Shown here piece after piece: positions 1 to 8,256 of a DNA stretch of 64,000 nt (position 1 is the stretch's first letter; every line of letters begins with the position of its first letter). This stretch comes from JAPHSX01 sp050298555 (lineage in GTDB: Bacteria > Pseudomonadota > Gammaproteobacteria > Thiohalomonadales > Thiohalomonadaceae). The position numbers and the translations under genes were made by a program. The stretch covers positions 1 to 64,000 of the forward strand of contig JBNKUL010000046.1 of assembly GCA_050298555.1 (NCBI GenBank), given 5' to 3'. Under the pieces are notes generated by a model. The model was not told where the DNA came from and ran no database searches. It worked only from the letters and a program-made list of their open reading frames with translations.

Positions 1-151
1 GGAAGGCATCGAAATGGTAATGCCTGGCGACAACGTACAGATGACCGTAAGCCTGATCGCGCCGATCGCGATGGAAGAGGGCCTGCGCTTCGCTATCCGT
101 GAGGGTGGCCGTACCGTTGGTGCTGGTGTTGTTTCCAAGATTATTGAGTGA
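1..151 (+). CDS. tuf: Elongation factor Tu, C-terminal end (partial)
   Basis: The window opens inside this gene; 49 codons and the TGA stop remain. They encode the end of EF-Tu domain 3, including the MPGDN and REGGRTVGAG segments that are near-invariant in bacteria. EF-Tu carries aminoacyl-tRNA to the ribosome in the cytoplasm. The stop lies 5 bases before the rpsJ start, so tuf and rpsJ are very probably on one transcript, as in the proteobacterial str-S10 junction. Confidence 0.97.
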   Translation, partial: EGIEMVMPGDNVQMTVSLIAPIAMEEGLRFAIREGGRTVGAGVVSKIIE

Positions 152-156
152 TAGCT

Positions 157-471
157 ATGTCTGCAAATCAGAAAATCCGTATCCGTCTCAAGGCCTTTGA
201 TCATCGCCTGATCGATCAGTCCGCTCGTGAGATTGTTGAAACCGCTAAGCGTACCGGTGCCCAGGTCAAGGGCCCGATTCCCCTTCCCACCAAGAAGGAG
301 CGCTTCACCGTACTGATCTCTCCGCACGTCAACAAGGACGCGCGTGACCAGTACGAGCTGCGTACTCACAAGCGCCTGATGGACATCGTCGATCCTACCG
401 ATAAGACGGTCGATGCTCTGATGAAACTGGACTTGGCCGCAGGGGTCGACGTCCAGATTAAATTGCAGTAA
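157..471 (+). CDS. rpsJ: 30S ribosomal protein S10
   Basis: Encodes a 104-residue S10, against 103 in E. coli, starting MSANQKIRIRLKAFDH. S10 sits in the 30S head and also serves as NusE in transcription antitermination. A GTG nine bases upstream is in frame, but it lies inside the last codons of tuf; the ATG gives the family's usual N-terminus. It is separated from rplC by 100 bases that hold a strong terminator-like hairpin, which is unusual within an S10 operon. Confidence 0.98.
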   Translation: MSANQKIRIRLKAFDHRLIDQSAREIVETAKRTGAQVKGPIPLPTKKERFTVLISPHVNKDARDQYELRTHKRLMDIVDPTDKTVDALMKLDLAAGVDVQIKLQ

Positions 472-494
472 ACTACGCGTCCTTTTTTTGGAAG

Positions 495-529
495 CCGCCC
501 TGGCCATTGGCCGGGGCGGTTGATTTTTT
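495..529 (+). terminator. Terminator-like hairpin between rpsJ and rplC (possible attenuator)
   Basis: An 11-bp stem (495-505 with 509-519, one T-G wobble) closes a three-base ATT loop and is followed by TTGATTTTTT. This has every visible property of a Rho-independent terminator, yet it lies within the S10 gene cluster. I see no convincing sigma-70 promoter between it and rplC, so partial read-through or regulated attenuation is the simplest reading. Confidence 0.7.
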
Positions 530-571
530 GCACCGGTCAATCGTAATCGGTGTGTAATAGAGGTCAGAATA

Positions 572-1216
572 ATGGCAATTGGTGTTATTGGTCGCAAATG
601 CGGCATGACACGCGTCTTTACTGAAGACGGTGTCTCTGTCCCGGTGACTGTTGTAGAAGTTGAGCCTAACCGCGTATCTCAGGTGAAAACCGTAGATAGC
701 GACGGCTACAGCGCCCTGCAGGTTACTGTCGGCAGTCGTAAAGCCAACCGCGTCTCCAAGCCCATGGCGGGTCACTACGCCAAGGCGGGTGTCGAGGCTG
801 GTCGCACAGTTATGGAGTTCCGTCTGGCGGAAGGTGAGGGCGAAGGTCTCGAGGCAGGTTCCGAGATCAAGGTCGACATCTTCGAAGACGGTCAGATCGT
901 CGATGTCCGTGGTACCACCATCGGTAAGGGTTTTGCTGGCGTTATCAAACGCTACAACTTCCGTACTCAGGATGCTACCCACGGTAACTCGCTGTCACAC
1001 CGCGCTCCCGGTTCCATCGGTCAGAACCAGACCCCCGGCCGTGTCTTCAAAGGCAAGAAAATGGCTGGTCACATGGGTAACAAGAAGCGTACCGCGCAGA
1101 ATCTCGAGATTGTTCGCGTTGACGCAGAGCGTAACCTGCTCCTGATCAAGGGTGCGGTTCCTGGTTCCAAGGGCAACGACGTCGTCGTACTGCCCGCTGT
1201 GAAGACCAAGAAATAA
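572..1216 (+). CDS. rplC: 50S ribosomal protein L3
   Basis: 214 residues, slightly longer than E. coli L3 (209). It contains the GQNQTPGRVFKGKKMAGHMG segment that reaches towards the peptidyl transferase centre and holds the glutamine methylated by PrmB in E. coli. L3 is an early 50S assembly protein. It is the first gene after the intercistronic hairpin, and rplD follows within 11 bases. Confidence 0.98.
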   Translation: MAIGVIGRKCGMTRVFTEDGVSVPVTVVEVEPNRVSQVKTVDSDGYSALQVTVGSRKANRVSKPMAGHYAKAGVEAGRTVMEFRLAEGEGEGLEAGSEIKVDIFEDGQIVDVRGTTIGKGFAGVIKRYNFRTQDATHGNSLSHRAPGSIGQNQTPGRVFKGKKMAGHMGNKKRTAQNLEIVRVDAERNLLLIKGAVPGSKGNDVVVLPAVKTKK

Positions 1217-1227
1217 GGGGTGTGACC

Positions 1228-1848
1228 ATGGAATTGAAGCTAACTACCGCGACTGGTCGTGCCTCCAAGAACAGCGTCGAGCTCTCCGACGGCAACTTTG
1301 GCCGTGAGTTCAACGAGACGCTGGTACACCAGGTTGTCACCGCCTACATGGCGGCCTCTCGTGCCGGCACCAAGGCACAAAAGAGTCGTTCCGCCGTAAG
1401 CGGCGGCGGCGCCAAGCCGTGGCGTCAGAAGGGCACCGGTCGTGCCCGCGCCGGTACCATCCGCAGCCCGCTGTGGCGCTCCGGTGGTAAAACCTTTGCC
1501 GCAGTCCCCCGCGACTACGAGCAGAAGGTCAACAAGAAGATGTATCGTGCGGCCATCCGTTCGATCCTCTCCGAGCTGGTCCGTCAGGAGCGCCTCATTG
1601 TCGTCGACAAGTTCGCCGTCGATGCGCCGAAGACCAAGCAGCTGGCCGAGAAGCTCAAGGCAATGGGTACACCCAAGGCCCTGATCGTCTCCTCTGAGGT
1701 TGACGATAACCTGTTCCTTTCTGCTCGCAACCTGCCTCACGTAGACGTGGTTGAGGCAAAGCGTGTTGACCCGGTCAGCCTGGTCGGCTTTGAAAAGGTC
1801 ATCATGACTGTTGCAGCGGTTTCTGCTCTAGAGGAGATGCTGGCATGA
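1228..1848 (+). CDS. rplD: 50S ribosomal protein L4
   Basis: 206 residues from the ATG (MELKLTTATG); an in-frame GTG two codons earlier is a weaker start. The exit-tunnel loop GAKPWRQKGTGRARAGTIRSP is intact (about residues 62-80). L4 binds 23S rRNA and, in E. coli, represses its own S10 operon by attenuation and translation control, which bears on the hairpin at 495-529. The stop overlaps the start of rplW (ATGA), indicating translational coupling. Confidence 0.97.
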   Translation: MELKLTTATGRASKNSVELSDGNFGREFNETLVHQVVTAYMAASRAGTKAQKSRSAVSGGGAKPWRQKGTGRARAGTIRSPLWRSGGKTFAAVPRDYEQKVNKKMYRAAIRSILSELVRQERLIVVDKFAVDAPKTKQLAEKLKAMGTPKALIVSSEVDDNLFLSARNLPHVDVVEAKRVDPVSLVGFEKVIMTVAAVSALEEMLA

Positions 1849-2144
1849 ATGAAGAGCGCTTGATGAAAGTTCTGGTCGCTCCGCTGATCTCCGAGAAGAG
1901 CAGCATCGCGGCTGAGATGAACAACCAGTACGTGTTCAAGGTAACCACCGACGCCACTAAGCCTGAGATCAAGGCCGCGGTTGAGATGCTGTTCGACGTT
2001 AAGGTCGACGCAGTCAAGGTTGCCAACATGAAAGGCAAGACCAAGCGTTTCGGCCAGAAGATGGGCCGTCGTAACGATTGGAAGAAGGCTTATATCTCAC
2101 TGCAGGAAGGTCAGGAAATCGACCTCCTCGGTGGTGCTGAATAA
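1845..2144 (+). CDS. rplW: 50S ribosomal protein L23
   Basis: 99 residues, matching the family length. L23 lies at the mouth of the exit tunnel and docks SRP and trigger factor. MNEERLMKVLVAPLISEKS is the typical N-terminus. It overlaps rplD by four bases and precedes rplB by 11. Confidence 0.97.
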   Translation: MNEERLMKVLVAPLISEKSSIAAEMNNQYVFKVTTDATKPEIKAAVEMLFDVKVDAVKVANMKGKTKRFGQKMGRRNDWKKAYISLQEGQEIDLLGGAE

Positions 2145-2155
2145 GGAAGCGACCG

Positions 2156-2983
2156 ATGCCAGTAGCTAAATTAAAACCGACGTCTCCGGGTCGCCGCTTT
2201 GTCGTCAAGGTGGTCAACCCCGAGCTTCACAAAGGTGCCCCGCACGCTCCTCTGGTTGAAAAGAAGAGCAAGAGCGGTGGCCGTAACAACAACGGTCGCA
2301 TCACCACACGTCACCGTGGCGGTGGTCACAAGCAGCACTACCGTGTTATCGACTTTAAGCGTAACAAAGACGGTGTACCCGGTATCGTTGAGCGTCTTGA
2401 GTACGACCCGAACCGCACCGCCAACATCGCCCTGATCAAGTACCTCGACGGTGAGCGCCGTTACATCATCGCTCCCAAGGGTGTATCCGCTGGAGATGAG
2501 CTGATGAGCGGCTCCGGTGCACCGATTAAGGCCGGCAACGCCCTTTCGCTGCGTGATATTCCGGTTGGTAGCACCGTGCACTGCATCGAGCTCAAGCCTG
2601 GCAAAGGTGCCCAGATGGCTCGTAGCGCCGGTACCTCGGCCCAGCTGGTAGCGCGTGAAGGCGCCCACGTTACTCTGCGTCTGCGCTCCGGCGAGATGCG
2701 TAAGGTTCTGGTAGACTGCCGCGCCACCATCGGTGAGGTCAGCAACTCCGAGCACAACCTGCGTAAGCTGGGTAAGGCCGGTGCTTCTCGCTGGCGTGGT
2801 GTTCGTCCCACCGTTCGCGGTGTGGCCATGAACCCGGTTGACCACCCACACGGTGGTGGTGAGGGCCGCACCTCTGGTGGTCGTCATCCGGTTAGCCCCT
2901 GGGGTGTCCCGACCAAGGGCCACAAGACTCGTAAGAACAAGCGTACTGACGGCATGATTGTTCGTCGTCGTAAGCAGAAGTAA
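2156..2983 (+). CDS. rplB: 50S ribosomal protein L2
   Basis: 275 residues (E. coli 273). L2 is needed for subunit association and supports peptidyl transferase. The C-terminal MNPVDHPHGGGEGR segment, with the conserved histidine important for activity, is present, followed by the basic tail. Good Shine-Dalgarno (AAGGAAG) upstream. Confidence 0.98.
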   Translation: MPVAKLKPTSPGRRFVVKVVNPELHKGAPHAPLVEKKSKSGGRNNNGRITTRHRGGGHKQHYRVIDFKRNKDGVPGIVERLEYDPNRTANIALIKYLDGERRYIIAPKGVSAGDELMSGSGAPIKAGNALSLRDIPVGSTVHCIELKPGKGAQMARSAGTSAQLVAREGAHVTLRLRSGEMRKVLVDCRATIGEVSNSEHNLRKLGKAGASRWRGVRPTVRGVAMNPVDHPHGGGEGRTSGGRHPVSPWGVPTKGHKTRKNKRTDGMIVRRRKQK

Positions 2984-2996
2984 GGGAGCGATATAG

Positions 2997-3269
2997 ATGC
3001 CACGCTCAATCAAAAAAGGACCGTTTATCGACCACCATCTGGCGAACAAGGTTGCTGCGGCTGTAGAAGCCAATGACCGTCGCCCGATCAAAACCTGGTC
3101 GCGTCGTTCCATGATCATGCCTGAGATGGTTGGTCTGACCATTGCCGTTCACAACGGCCGTCAGCACGTACCGGTGCTGGTTAACGAACAAATGGTTGGC
3201 CACAAGCTGGGTGAGTTCGCTCCCACCCGCACCTACAAGGGCCACGTCGCCGATAAAAAGGCAAGGTAA
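2997..3269 (+). CDS. rpsS: 30S ribosomal protein S19
   Basis: 90 residues (E. coli 92), starting MPRSIKKGPFIDHHL, the S19 signature. S19 binds the 30S head with S13. It lies between rplB and rplV with 9-13 base gaps. Confidence 0.97.
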   Translation: MPRSIKKGPFIDHHLANKVAAAVEANDRRPIKTWSRRSMIMPEMVGLTIAVHNGRQHVPVLVNEQMVGHKLGEFAPTRTYKGHVADKKAR

Positions 3270-3278
3270 GGGGATAGA

Positions 3279-3614
3279 ATGATGGAAACTACAGCAAAAC
3301 TGTCATATGCCCGTATCTCTCCGCAGAAGTGCCGTCTGGTCGCCGACCAGGTTCGCGGTCTGCCGGTAGAGCAGGCCCTGCAGATCCTTGCCTTCAGCTC
3401 GAAAAAGGCCGCCGGCCTGGTTAAGAAGGTGCTGGAATCGGCGATTGCCAACGCTGAGCACAACGACGGTGCCGATATCGACGAGCTCAAGGTCTCCAAG
3501 ATCTACGTCGACCAGGGCCCGACCCTGAAGCGTATGCGTGCCCGTGCCAAGGGCCGCGGTACCCGTATCCTCAAGCGTACCAGCCACATCACTGTGGCTG
3601 TCGCCGAAAAGTAA
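3279..3614 (+). CDS. rplV: 50S ribosomal protein L22
   Basis: 111 residues with the ESAIANAEHN motif and the basic C-terminal hairpin that lines the exit tunnel. Two adjacent ATG codons could start it (3279 or 3282); the E. coli protein begins at the position of the second, and the GGGG ribosome site suits either. Confidence 0.97.
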   Translation: MMETTAKLSYARISPQKCRLVADQVRGLPVEQALQILAFSSKKAAGLVKKVLESAIANAEHNDGADIDELKVSKIYVDQGPTLKRMRARAKGRGTRILKRTSHITVAVAEK

Positions 3615-3627
3615 GAGAGAGGCAGAA

Positions 3628-4302
3628 ATGGGACAGAAAGTTCATCCGACAGGTATTCGTCTTGGTATCACCAAAGACTGGACCTCGAAGTGGTATGCCG
3701 ACTCTAAGGATTACGGCGACTTCCTTCACACCGATCTGAAGGTACGTGACTACTTGCAGAAGAAACTGGCTTCGGCCTCTGTAAGCCGTATCCAGATCGA
3801 GCGTCCGGCCAATAACGCGCGCATCACCATCCACAGCGCTCGTCCTGGCCTGGTTATCGGTAAGAAAGGTGAAGACATCGAACGTCTGCGCACCGAAGTC
3901 TCCAAGATGATGGGTATCCCGGTACACATCAATATTGAAGAGATCCGCAAGCCGGAGCTTGACGCTACCCTGGTTGCCCAGAGCATTGCTCAGCAGCTGG
4001 AGAAGCGCATCATGTTCCGTCGCGCGATTAAGCGTGCGGTAACCAACTCTATGCGTCTTGGCGCACAGGGTGTGAAGATCAATGTCGGCGGTCGACTCAA
4101 CGGTGCCGAGATTGCACGCAGCGAGTGGTACCGCGAGGGTCGTGTACCGCTTCACACCCTGCGTGCTGATATCGACTATGGCGTCGCCGAGGCCAACACC
4201 ACCTATGGCATCATTGGTGTGAAGGTCTGGATCTTCAAAGGCGAAGTCTTCGAACAAGGTGAAACCTCAGCTGCGGCTGAAGGTGACAAGCCTGCGAAGT
4301 AA
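3628..4302 (+). CDS. rpsC: 30S ribosomal protein S3
   Basis: 224 residues from MGQKVHPTG, the invariant S3 start; the frame is open further upstream but that part lies inside rplV. The KH domain with GKKGEDI and the C-terminal S3 domain are present. S3 forms part of the mRNA entry channel. The Ala/Glu-rich C-terminal tail is typical. Confidence 0.98.
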   Translation: MGQKVHPTGIRLGITKDWTSKWYADSKDYGDFLHTDLKVRDYLQKKLASASVSRIQIERPANNARITIHSARPGLVIGKKGEDIERLRTEVSKMMGIPVHINIEEIRKPELDATLVAQSIAQQLEKRIMFRRAIKRAVTNSMRLGAQGVKINVGGRLNGAEIARSEWYREGRVPLHTLRADIDYGVAEANTTYGIIGVKVWIFKGEVFEQGETSAAAEGDKPAK

Positions 4303-4317
4303 TGAGGTTAGATAAAG

Positions 4318-4731
4318 ATGCTTCAGCCTAAACGTACAAAATTCCGTAAGGTGCAGAAAGGCCGCAACCGCGGTCTGGCACAGGTCGGTAACAAGGTGAG
4401 CTTCGGCGAATTCGGCCTCAAGGCCGTTGAGCGCGGTCGCATCACTTCACGCCAGATCGAGGCCGCTCGTCGTGCCATGACCCGTCACGTAAAACGTGGC
4501 GGTAAGATCTGGATTCGTATCTTCCCCGATAAGCCGATTACCGAGACGCCTCTCGAGGTTCGTCAGGGTAAAGGTAAGGGTAACGTTGAGTACTGGGTAG
4601 CCCAGATTCAGCCCGGCCGCATGCTCTACGAAATGCAGGGTGTACCGGAAGAGCTGGCTCGCGAAGCCTTCAAACTGGCTGCCGCCAAGCTGCCGCTTAA
4701 GACCACATTTGTAACTCGCACGGTGCTGTGA
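4318..4731 (+). CDS. rplP: 50S ribosomal protein L16
   Basis: 137 residues (E. coli 136). L16 organises the A-site region of the 50S subunit. MLQPKRTKFRK is the standard start, and the RGGKIWIRIFPDKP region with the arginine hydroxylated by RoxA in E. coli is conserved. Its TGA overlaps the rpmC start (TGATG). Confidence 0.98.
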   Translation: MLQPKRTKFRKVQKGRNRGLAQVGNKVSFGEFGLKAVERGRITSRQIEAARRAMTRHVKRGGKIWIRIFPDKPITETPLEVRQGKGKGNVEYWVAQIQPGRMLYEMQGVPEELAREAFKLAAAKLPLKTTFVTRTVL

Positions 4732-4922
4732 TGAACGCTAGTGAACTCAAAGATAAGAGCGTCGAAGAGCTGAACAACGAGCTGAAAGGCTTGCTGCGTG
4801 AGCAGTTCAACCTTCGCATGCAAAAAGGGACTGGGCAGCTGTCTCAGCCCCATCGTGTTAGTCAGGTCCGTCGCGACATTGCTCGCGTCAAGACCATTCT
4901 GAACCAAAAGGCTGAAAAATGA
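4731..4922 (+). CDS. rpmC: 50S ribosomal protein L29
   Basis: 63 residues, the same as E. coli L29, with the LREQFNLRMQ core. A GTG one codon earlier is in frame, but the ATG that overlaps the rplP stop gives the family N-terminus. L29 sits near the tunnel exit beside L23. It overlaps rpsQ by four bases. Confidence 0.96.
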   Translation: MNASELKDKSVEELNNELKGLLREQFNLRMQKGTGQLSQPHRVSQVRRDIARVKTILNQKAEK

Positions 4923-5179
4923 GCGAGCAAGCAACCAACACTCGTACAGTTACCGGCCGCGTAATCAGCGACAAGATGGACAAGTCCATCACCGTCCTGG
5001 TTGAGCGTAAGGTGGCTCACCCCATTTACGGCAAGTATGTAAAGCGTTCCACCAAGCTGCACGCACACGACGAGCAGAATGAGTGCAACATGGGTGATAC
5101 GGTCTCCATCCAGGAGTGCCGTCCGATTTCTAAGTCCAAGTCTTGGCGTCTTGTCAAGGTCTTGGAGCGTGCCAGCTAA
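4919..5179 (+). CDS. rpsQ: 30S ribosomal protein S17
   Basis: 86 residues (E. coli 84), OB-fold S17 with the typical VTGRVISDKMDKSITV segment. Last gene of the S10 operon; a hairpin and then a promoter for the spc operon follow. Confidence 0.97.
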   Translation: MSEQATNTRTVTGRVISDKMDKSITVLVERKVAHPIYGKYVKRSTKLHAHDEQNECNMGDTVSIQECRPISKSKSWRLVKVLERAS

Positions 5180-5212
5180 ATAGCTGACAAGACATCGCTG
5201 GTAGCAGCGTTG

Positions 5213-5239
5213 AGCCCAAGACAAAAGGCTTGGGCTTTT
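5213..5239 (+). terminator. Hairpin terminating the S10 operon
   Basis: AGCCCAAG (5213-5220) pairs with CTTGGGCT (5229-5236) across an eight-base loop and runs into TTTT. The T-tract is short, so termination may be partial. The downstream arm overlaps the -35 element of the next promoter. Confidence 0.55.
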
Positions 5240-5258
5240 CGTCGTTTAGTGGTATTAT
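5230..5258 (+). promoter_or_regulatory. Probable sigma-70 promoter of the spc operon
   Basis: TTGGGC (5230-5235), a 17-base spacer and TATTAT (5253-5258) precede rplN by 57 bases. The -10 matches consensus at five of six positions and the -35 at three. In E. coli the spc promoter occupies the same place between rpsQ and rplN. Confidence 0.55.
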
Positions 5259-5315
5259 CTCGCGCCCTTAAAGATGGCGCTGATGCCAGCAAATTGATTT
5301 TGCGGAGATTTTTCC

Positions 5316-5684
5316 ATGATTCAGATGCAGACACGACTGGATGTGGCTGATAACAGCGGAGCCCGCGTTGTCCAGTGCATCAAGGTACTCGGCGGTTCCC
5401 ACCGACGTTACGCCGGTATTGGCGACATTATTAAGGTAAGCGTCAAAGAGGCGATGCCGCGCGGTAAGGTTAAGAAAGGCGACGTCTACAACGCTGTAGT
5501 AGTACGTACCCGCAAGGGCGTACGTCGTGCCGACGGTTCCCTGATCCGTTTCGACGGTAACGCCGCGGTACTGCTTAACACCAAGCTGGAGCCGATCGGC
5601 ACTCGTATCTTCGGGCCTGTTACCCGTGAGCTGCGTGGTGATCGTTTCATGAAGATTATTTCTCTGGCACCTGAAGTGCTGTAA
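5316..5684 (+). CDS. rplN: 50S ribosomal protein L14
   Basis: 122 residues, starting MIQMQTRLDVADNSGA, the L14 signature. L14 forms part of the intersubunit bridge and the RsfS docking site. First gene of the spc operon, with a probable promoter 57 bases upstream. Confidence 0.98.
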   Translation: MIQMQTRLDVADNSGARVVQCIKVLGGSHRRYAGIGDIIKVSVKEAMPRGKVKKGDVYNAVVVRTRKGVRRADGSLIRFDGNAAVLLNTKLEPIGTRIFGPVTRELRGDRFMKIISLAPEVL

Positions 5685-5701
5685 GGCGAAGAGAGACCAA
5701 G

Positions 5702-6022
5702 ATGCGCAAGTTAAAGAAAGGTGACGAGGTAATCGTCCTTACCGGTAAAGACAAAGGTAAGCGTGGCACCATCGACCGTGTGATCGTTGAAAAGGATCGC
5801 GTTGTCGTTGGCGGCATCAACATGGTGAAGAAACACCAAAAGCCGAATCCGGCTGTTGGCGCGCCAGGTGGAATCGTGGAAAAGGAGATGCCGTTGCATA
5901 TTTCCAACGTTGCCATCTTTAACGCCGCGACAGGTAAGGCTGACCGTGTCGGTATCAAAACGCTGGACGACGGCCGCAAGGTTCGTGTCTTTAAGTCCAG
6001 CAACGAAGCAATTGACGCTTAA
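5702..6022 (+). CDS. rplX: 50S ribosomal protein L24
   Basis: 106 residues (E. coli 104) with the KOW motif (KGDEVIVLTGKDKGKRG) at the N-terminus. L24 starts 50S assembly. Seventeen bases separate it from rplN. Confidence 0.97.
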   Translation: MRKLKKGDEVIVLTGKDKGKRGTIDRVIVEKDRVVVGGINMVKKHQKPNPAVGAPGGIVEKEMPLHISNVAIFNAATGKADRVGIKTLDDGRKVRVFKSSNEAIDA

Positions 6023-6036
6023 GGCGGGTTAAGAAG

Positions 6037-6576
6037 ATGGCAAGACTGCAAGATTTCTACCGTGACACGGTAGTAGACAAGCTGAAAGAAGAGCTCGGCT
6101 GCGCCAACGTAATGGAGGTGCCCCGTATCACCAAGATTACCCTGAACATGGGTGTTGGTGAGGCCGCCGCGGACAAGAAGATCCTCGAGCACGCAACCTC
6201 CGACATGGAGAAGATTGCTGGCCAGAAGCCGATTATCACCAAGGCGCGCAAGTCTGTTGCGGGCTTTAAGATCCGTGAGGAGTGGCCCATCGGCTGTAAG
6301 GTAACGCTGCGTCGTGAGCGCATGTACGAGTTCCTTGACCGTCTGATCAGCATCTCTATCCCGCGTATTCGTGACTTCCGTGGCCTCAACCCCAAGTCAT
6401 TTGACGGTCGTGGTAACTACAGCATGGGTGTGAAAGAGCAGATCATCTTCCCTGAGATCGACTACGACAAAATCGACAAGCTTCGCGGTATGGATATCAC
6501 CATTACCACCACCGCTAAGAACGACGATGAAGCCCGCGCCCTGCTGAAGGCGTTCAACTTCCCGCTTAAAGGTTAA
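6037..6576 (+). CDS. rplE: 50S ribosomal protein L5
   Basis: 179 residues, identical in length to E. coli L5. Binds 5S rRNA and forms the central protuberance; the GVGEA and RIRDFRGL segments are present. rpsN follows after nine bases. Confidence 0.98.
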   Translation: MARLQDFYRDTVVDKLKEELGCANVMEVPRITKITLNMGVGEAAADKKILEHATSDMEKIAGQKPIITKARKSVAGFKIREEWPIGCKVTLRRERMYEFLDRLISISIPRIRDFRGLNPKSFDGRGNYSMGVKEQIIFPEIDYDKIDKLRGMDITITTTAKNDDEARALLKAFNFPLKG

Positions 6577-6585
6577 GGATTAGTC

Positions 6586-6891
6586 ATGGCTAAGGTATCA
6601 ATGGTTGAGCGCGAGAAAAAACGCGCCAAGCTGGCAAATAAATACGCTGCCAAACGCGCAGCTATCAAGGCTCAGATGAAGAACCCTGACCTGAGCATGG
6701 AAGAGCTGGAAGCCCTGGTGGTTCAGCTGCAGAAGCTGCCCCGTGACTCCAGTCCGGTACGCAAGCGTAACCGCTGCAACATCACCGGTCGTCCGCACGG
6801 TTTTTACAGAAAGTTCGGCCTCGGCCGTAACAAGCTGCGCGAAGCTGCAATGCGTGGCGACATTCCCGGCCTGCGTAAAGCAAGCTGGTAA
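6586..6891 (+). CDS. rpsN: 30S ribosomal protein S14
   Basis: 101 residues, the long zinc-free form usual in proteobacteria; the short form's CxxC pairs are absent. RCNITGRPHGFYRKFGL is the family signature. S14 binds the 30S head. Confidence 0.97.
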   Translation: MAKVSMVEREKKRAKLANKYAAKRAAIKAQMKNPDLSMEELEALVVQLQKLPRDSSPVRKRNRCNITGRPHGFYRKFGLGRNKLREAAMRGDIPGLRKASW

Positions 6892-6938
6892 CCACACTGA
6901 ATTATCAGTAGTTATTTTCGTTTTAGGAGCATTACCGC

Positions 6939-7334
6939 ATGAGCATGACTGATCCTATTGCAGATATGCTGACCCGTATTCGTAACGGGCTGTCTGCAAA
7001 CAAGGCCGAGGTAACCATGCCTCTGTCTAAGGTGAAGGTATCTATTGCCCAGGTCCTGAAGGACGAGGGTTATATTACCGATTTCGCCTCTGGGGATATC
7101 GATGGCAAGCCGGCACTGACTGTTACTCTCAAGTACTACCAGGGCAAGCCTGTAATCGAGAAAATCAAACGAGTAAGCCGCCCCGGTTTGCGTGTATACA
7201 AGGGTAAAGACGAGCTGCCGAAAGTGCTGGGCGGTCTCGGTGTTGCAATCATTTCTACTTCTGCCGGTGTAATGACCGACCGTGCTGCGCGTAAGGCCGG
7301 CCACGGTGGCGAAGTGATTTGCGCTGTTTCTTAA
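6939..7334 (+). CDS. rpsH: 30S ribosomal protein S8
   Basis: 131 residues (E. coli 130), beginning MSMTDPIADMLTRIRNG. S8 binds the central domain of 16S rRNA and in E. coli represses translation of the spc operon by binding near the rplE start. The rpsN-rpsH gap of 47 bases is the longest inside this operon before rpmJ. Confidence 0.98.
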   Translation: MSMTDPIADMLTRIRNGLSANKAEVTMPLSKVKVSIAQVLKDEGYITDFASGDIDGKPALTVTLKYYQGKPVIEKIKRVSRPGLRVYKGKDELPKVLGGLGVAIISTSAGVMTDRAARKAGHGGEVICAVS

Positions 7335-7346
7335 GGGTGGTGAAGC

Positions 7347-7877
7347 ATGTCTAGAGTACTCAAAGAGATCGCTATCCCTTCAGGTGTCACCATTACCGTT
7401 AACGGCCAGGACGTTGATGTAAAGGGCTCCAAGGGCAACCTCAGCCACACCGTACACGCCGACGTGGAGATCAAGCAGGACGGCGATACTATCGCCTTCG
7501 CTCCTCGCCTTGCCGGCAAGCCTGCACTGGCGCTGACCGGCACCACTCGTGCGGTAGTCAACAACCTCATTACCGGTGTTAGCGAGGGCTTCGAGAAGAA
7601 GCTGGAGCTGGTCGGTGTAGGTTATCGTGCCCAGGCACAGGGTAAGGTTCTGAACCTGACTCTCGGTTTTTCTCACCCGGTCAATCACGAAATGCCTGAG
7701 GGCGTTACCTGTGAGACCCCGAGCCAGACCGAAATCCTGATCAAGGGTATCGACAAGCAAATAGTAGGGCAGGTTGCCGCCGATGTTCGTGGCTACCGTC
7801 CGCCGGAGCCTTACAAGGGCAAGGGTGTTCGTTACGCAGACGAGCGCATTGTCCGTAAGGAAGCCAAGAAGAAATAG
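7347..7877 (+). CDS. rplF: 50S ribosomal protein L6
   Basis: 176 residues, two L6 alpha-beta domains; the C-terminal signature PPEPYKGKGVRY is present. L6 lies near the GTPase centre. Confidence 0.98.
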   Translation: MSRVLKEIAIPSGVTITVNGQDVDVKGSKGNLSHTVHADVEIKQDGDTIAFAPRLAGKPALALTGTTRAVVNNLITGVSEGFEKKLELVGVGYRAQAQGKVLNLTLGFSHPVNHEMPEGVTCETPSQTEILIKGIDKQIVGQVAADVRGYRPPEPYKGKGVRYADERIVRKEAKKK

Positions 7878-7888
7878 GGTTATCACAG

Positions 7889-8245
7889 ATGAAATCGAAA
7901 AAGTTAAGTCGTTTGCGTCGCGCCGCACGTGGTCGTGCAAAGATTCGTTCGCTTGGCGAGCATCGTCTGTGCATCAATCGCACTCCGCGTCATATCTACG
8001 CCCAGGTTATCGCACCGTCCGGTTCCGAGGTTCTCGCCAGCGCGTCGACTGTAGAAGCTGACGTTAAGGGCGGCCTGAAGTACACCGGCAATGCCGAGGC
8101 TGCCGCTGCAGTTGGCAAGATGATCGCAGAGAAGGCAAAGGCCGCAGGCGTTACCCGCGTTGCTTTTGACCGTTCTGGTTTTAAATACCATGGTCGCGTA
8201 AAGGCGCTTGCTGATGCCGCCCGCGAAAATGGTCTGGAATTCTAA
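7889..8245 (+). CDS. rplR: 50S ribosomal protein L18
   Basis: 118 residues (E. coli 117). Binds 5S rRNA with L5; the C-terminal FDRSGFKYHGRVKALADAAR segment is diagnostic. Tight spacing to rplF and rpsE shows co-translation. Confidence 0.97.
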   Translation: MKSKKLSRLRRAARGRAKIRSLGEHRLCINRTPRHIYAQVIAPSGSEVLASASTVEADVKGGLKYTGNAEAAAAVGKMIAEKAKAAGVTRVAFDRSGFKYHGRVKALADAARENGLEF

Positions 8246-8256
8246 GGGTTAAGGTT

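Noticed and set aside
148..156. GTG start for rpsJ nine bases upstream
   Set aside because: It lies within the last tuf codons and would add three residues not found in S10 proteins.
2171..3142. Long - strand open frame across rplB and rpsS
   Set aside because: Shadow of two essential ribosomal genes; low-complexity Thr/Val-rich product with no family likeness.
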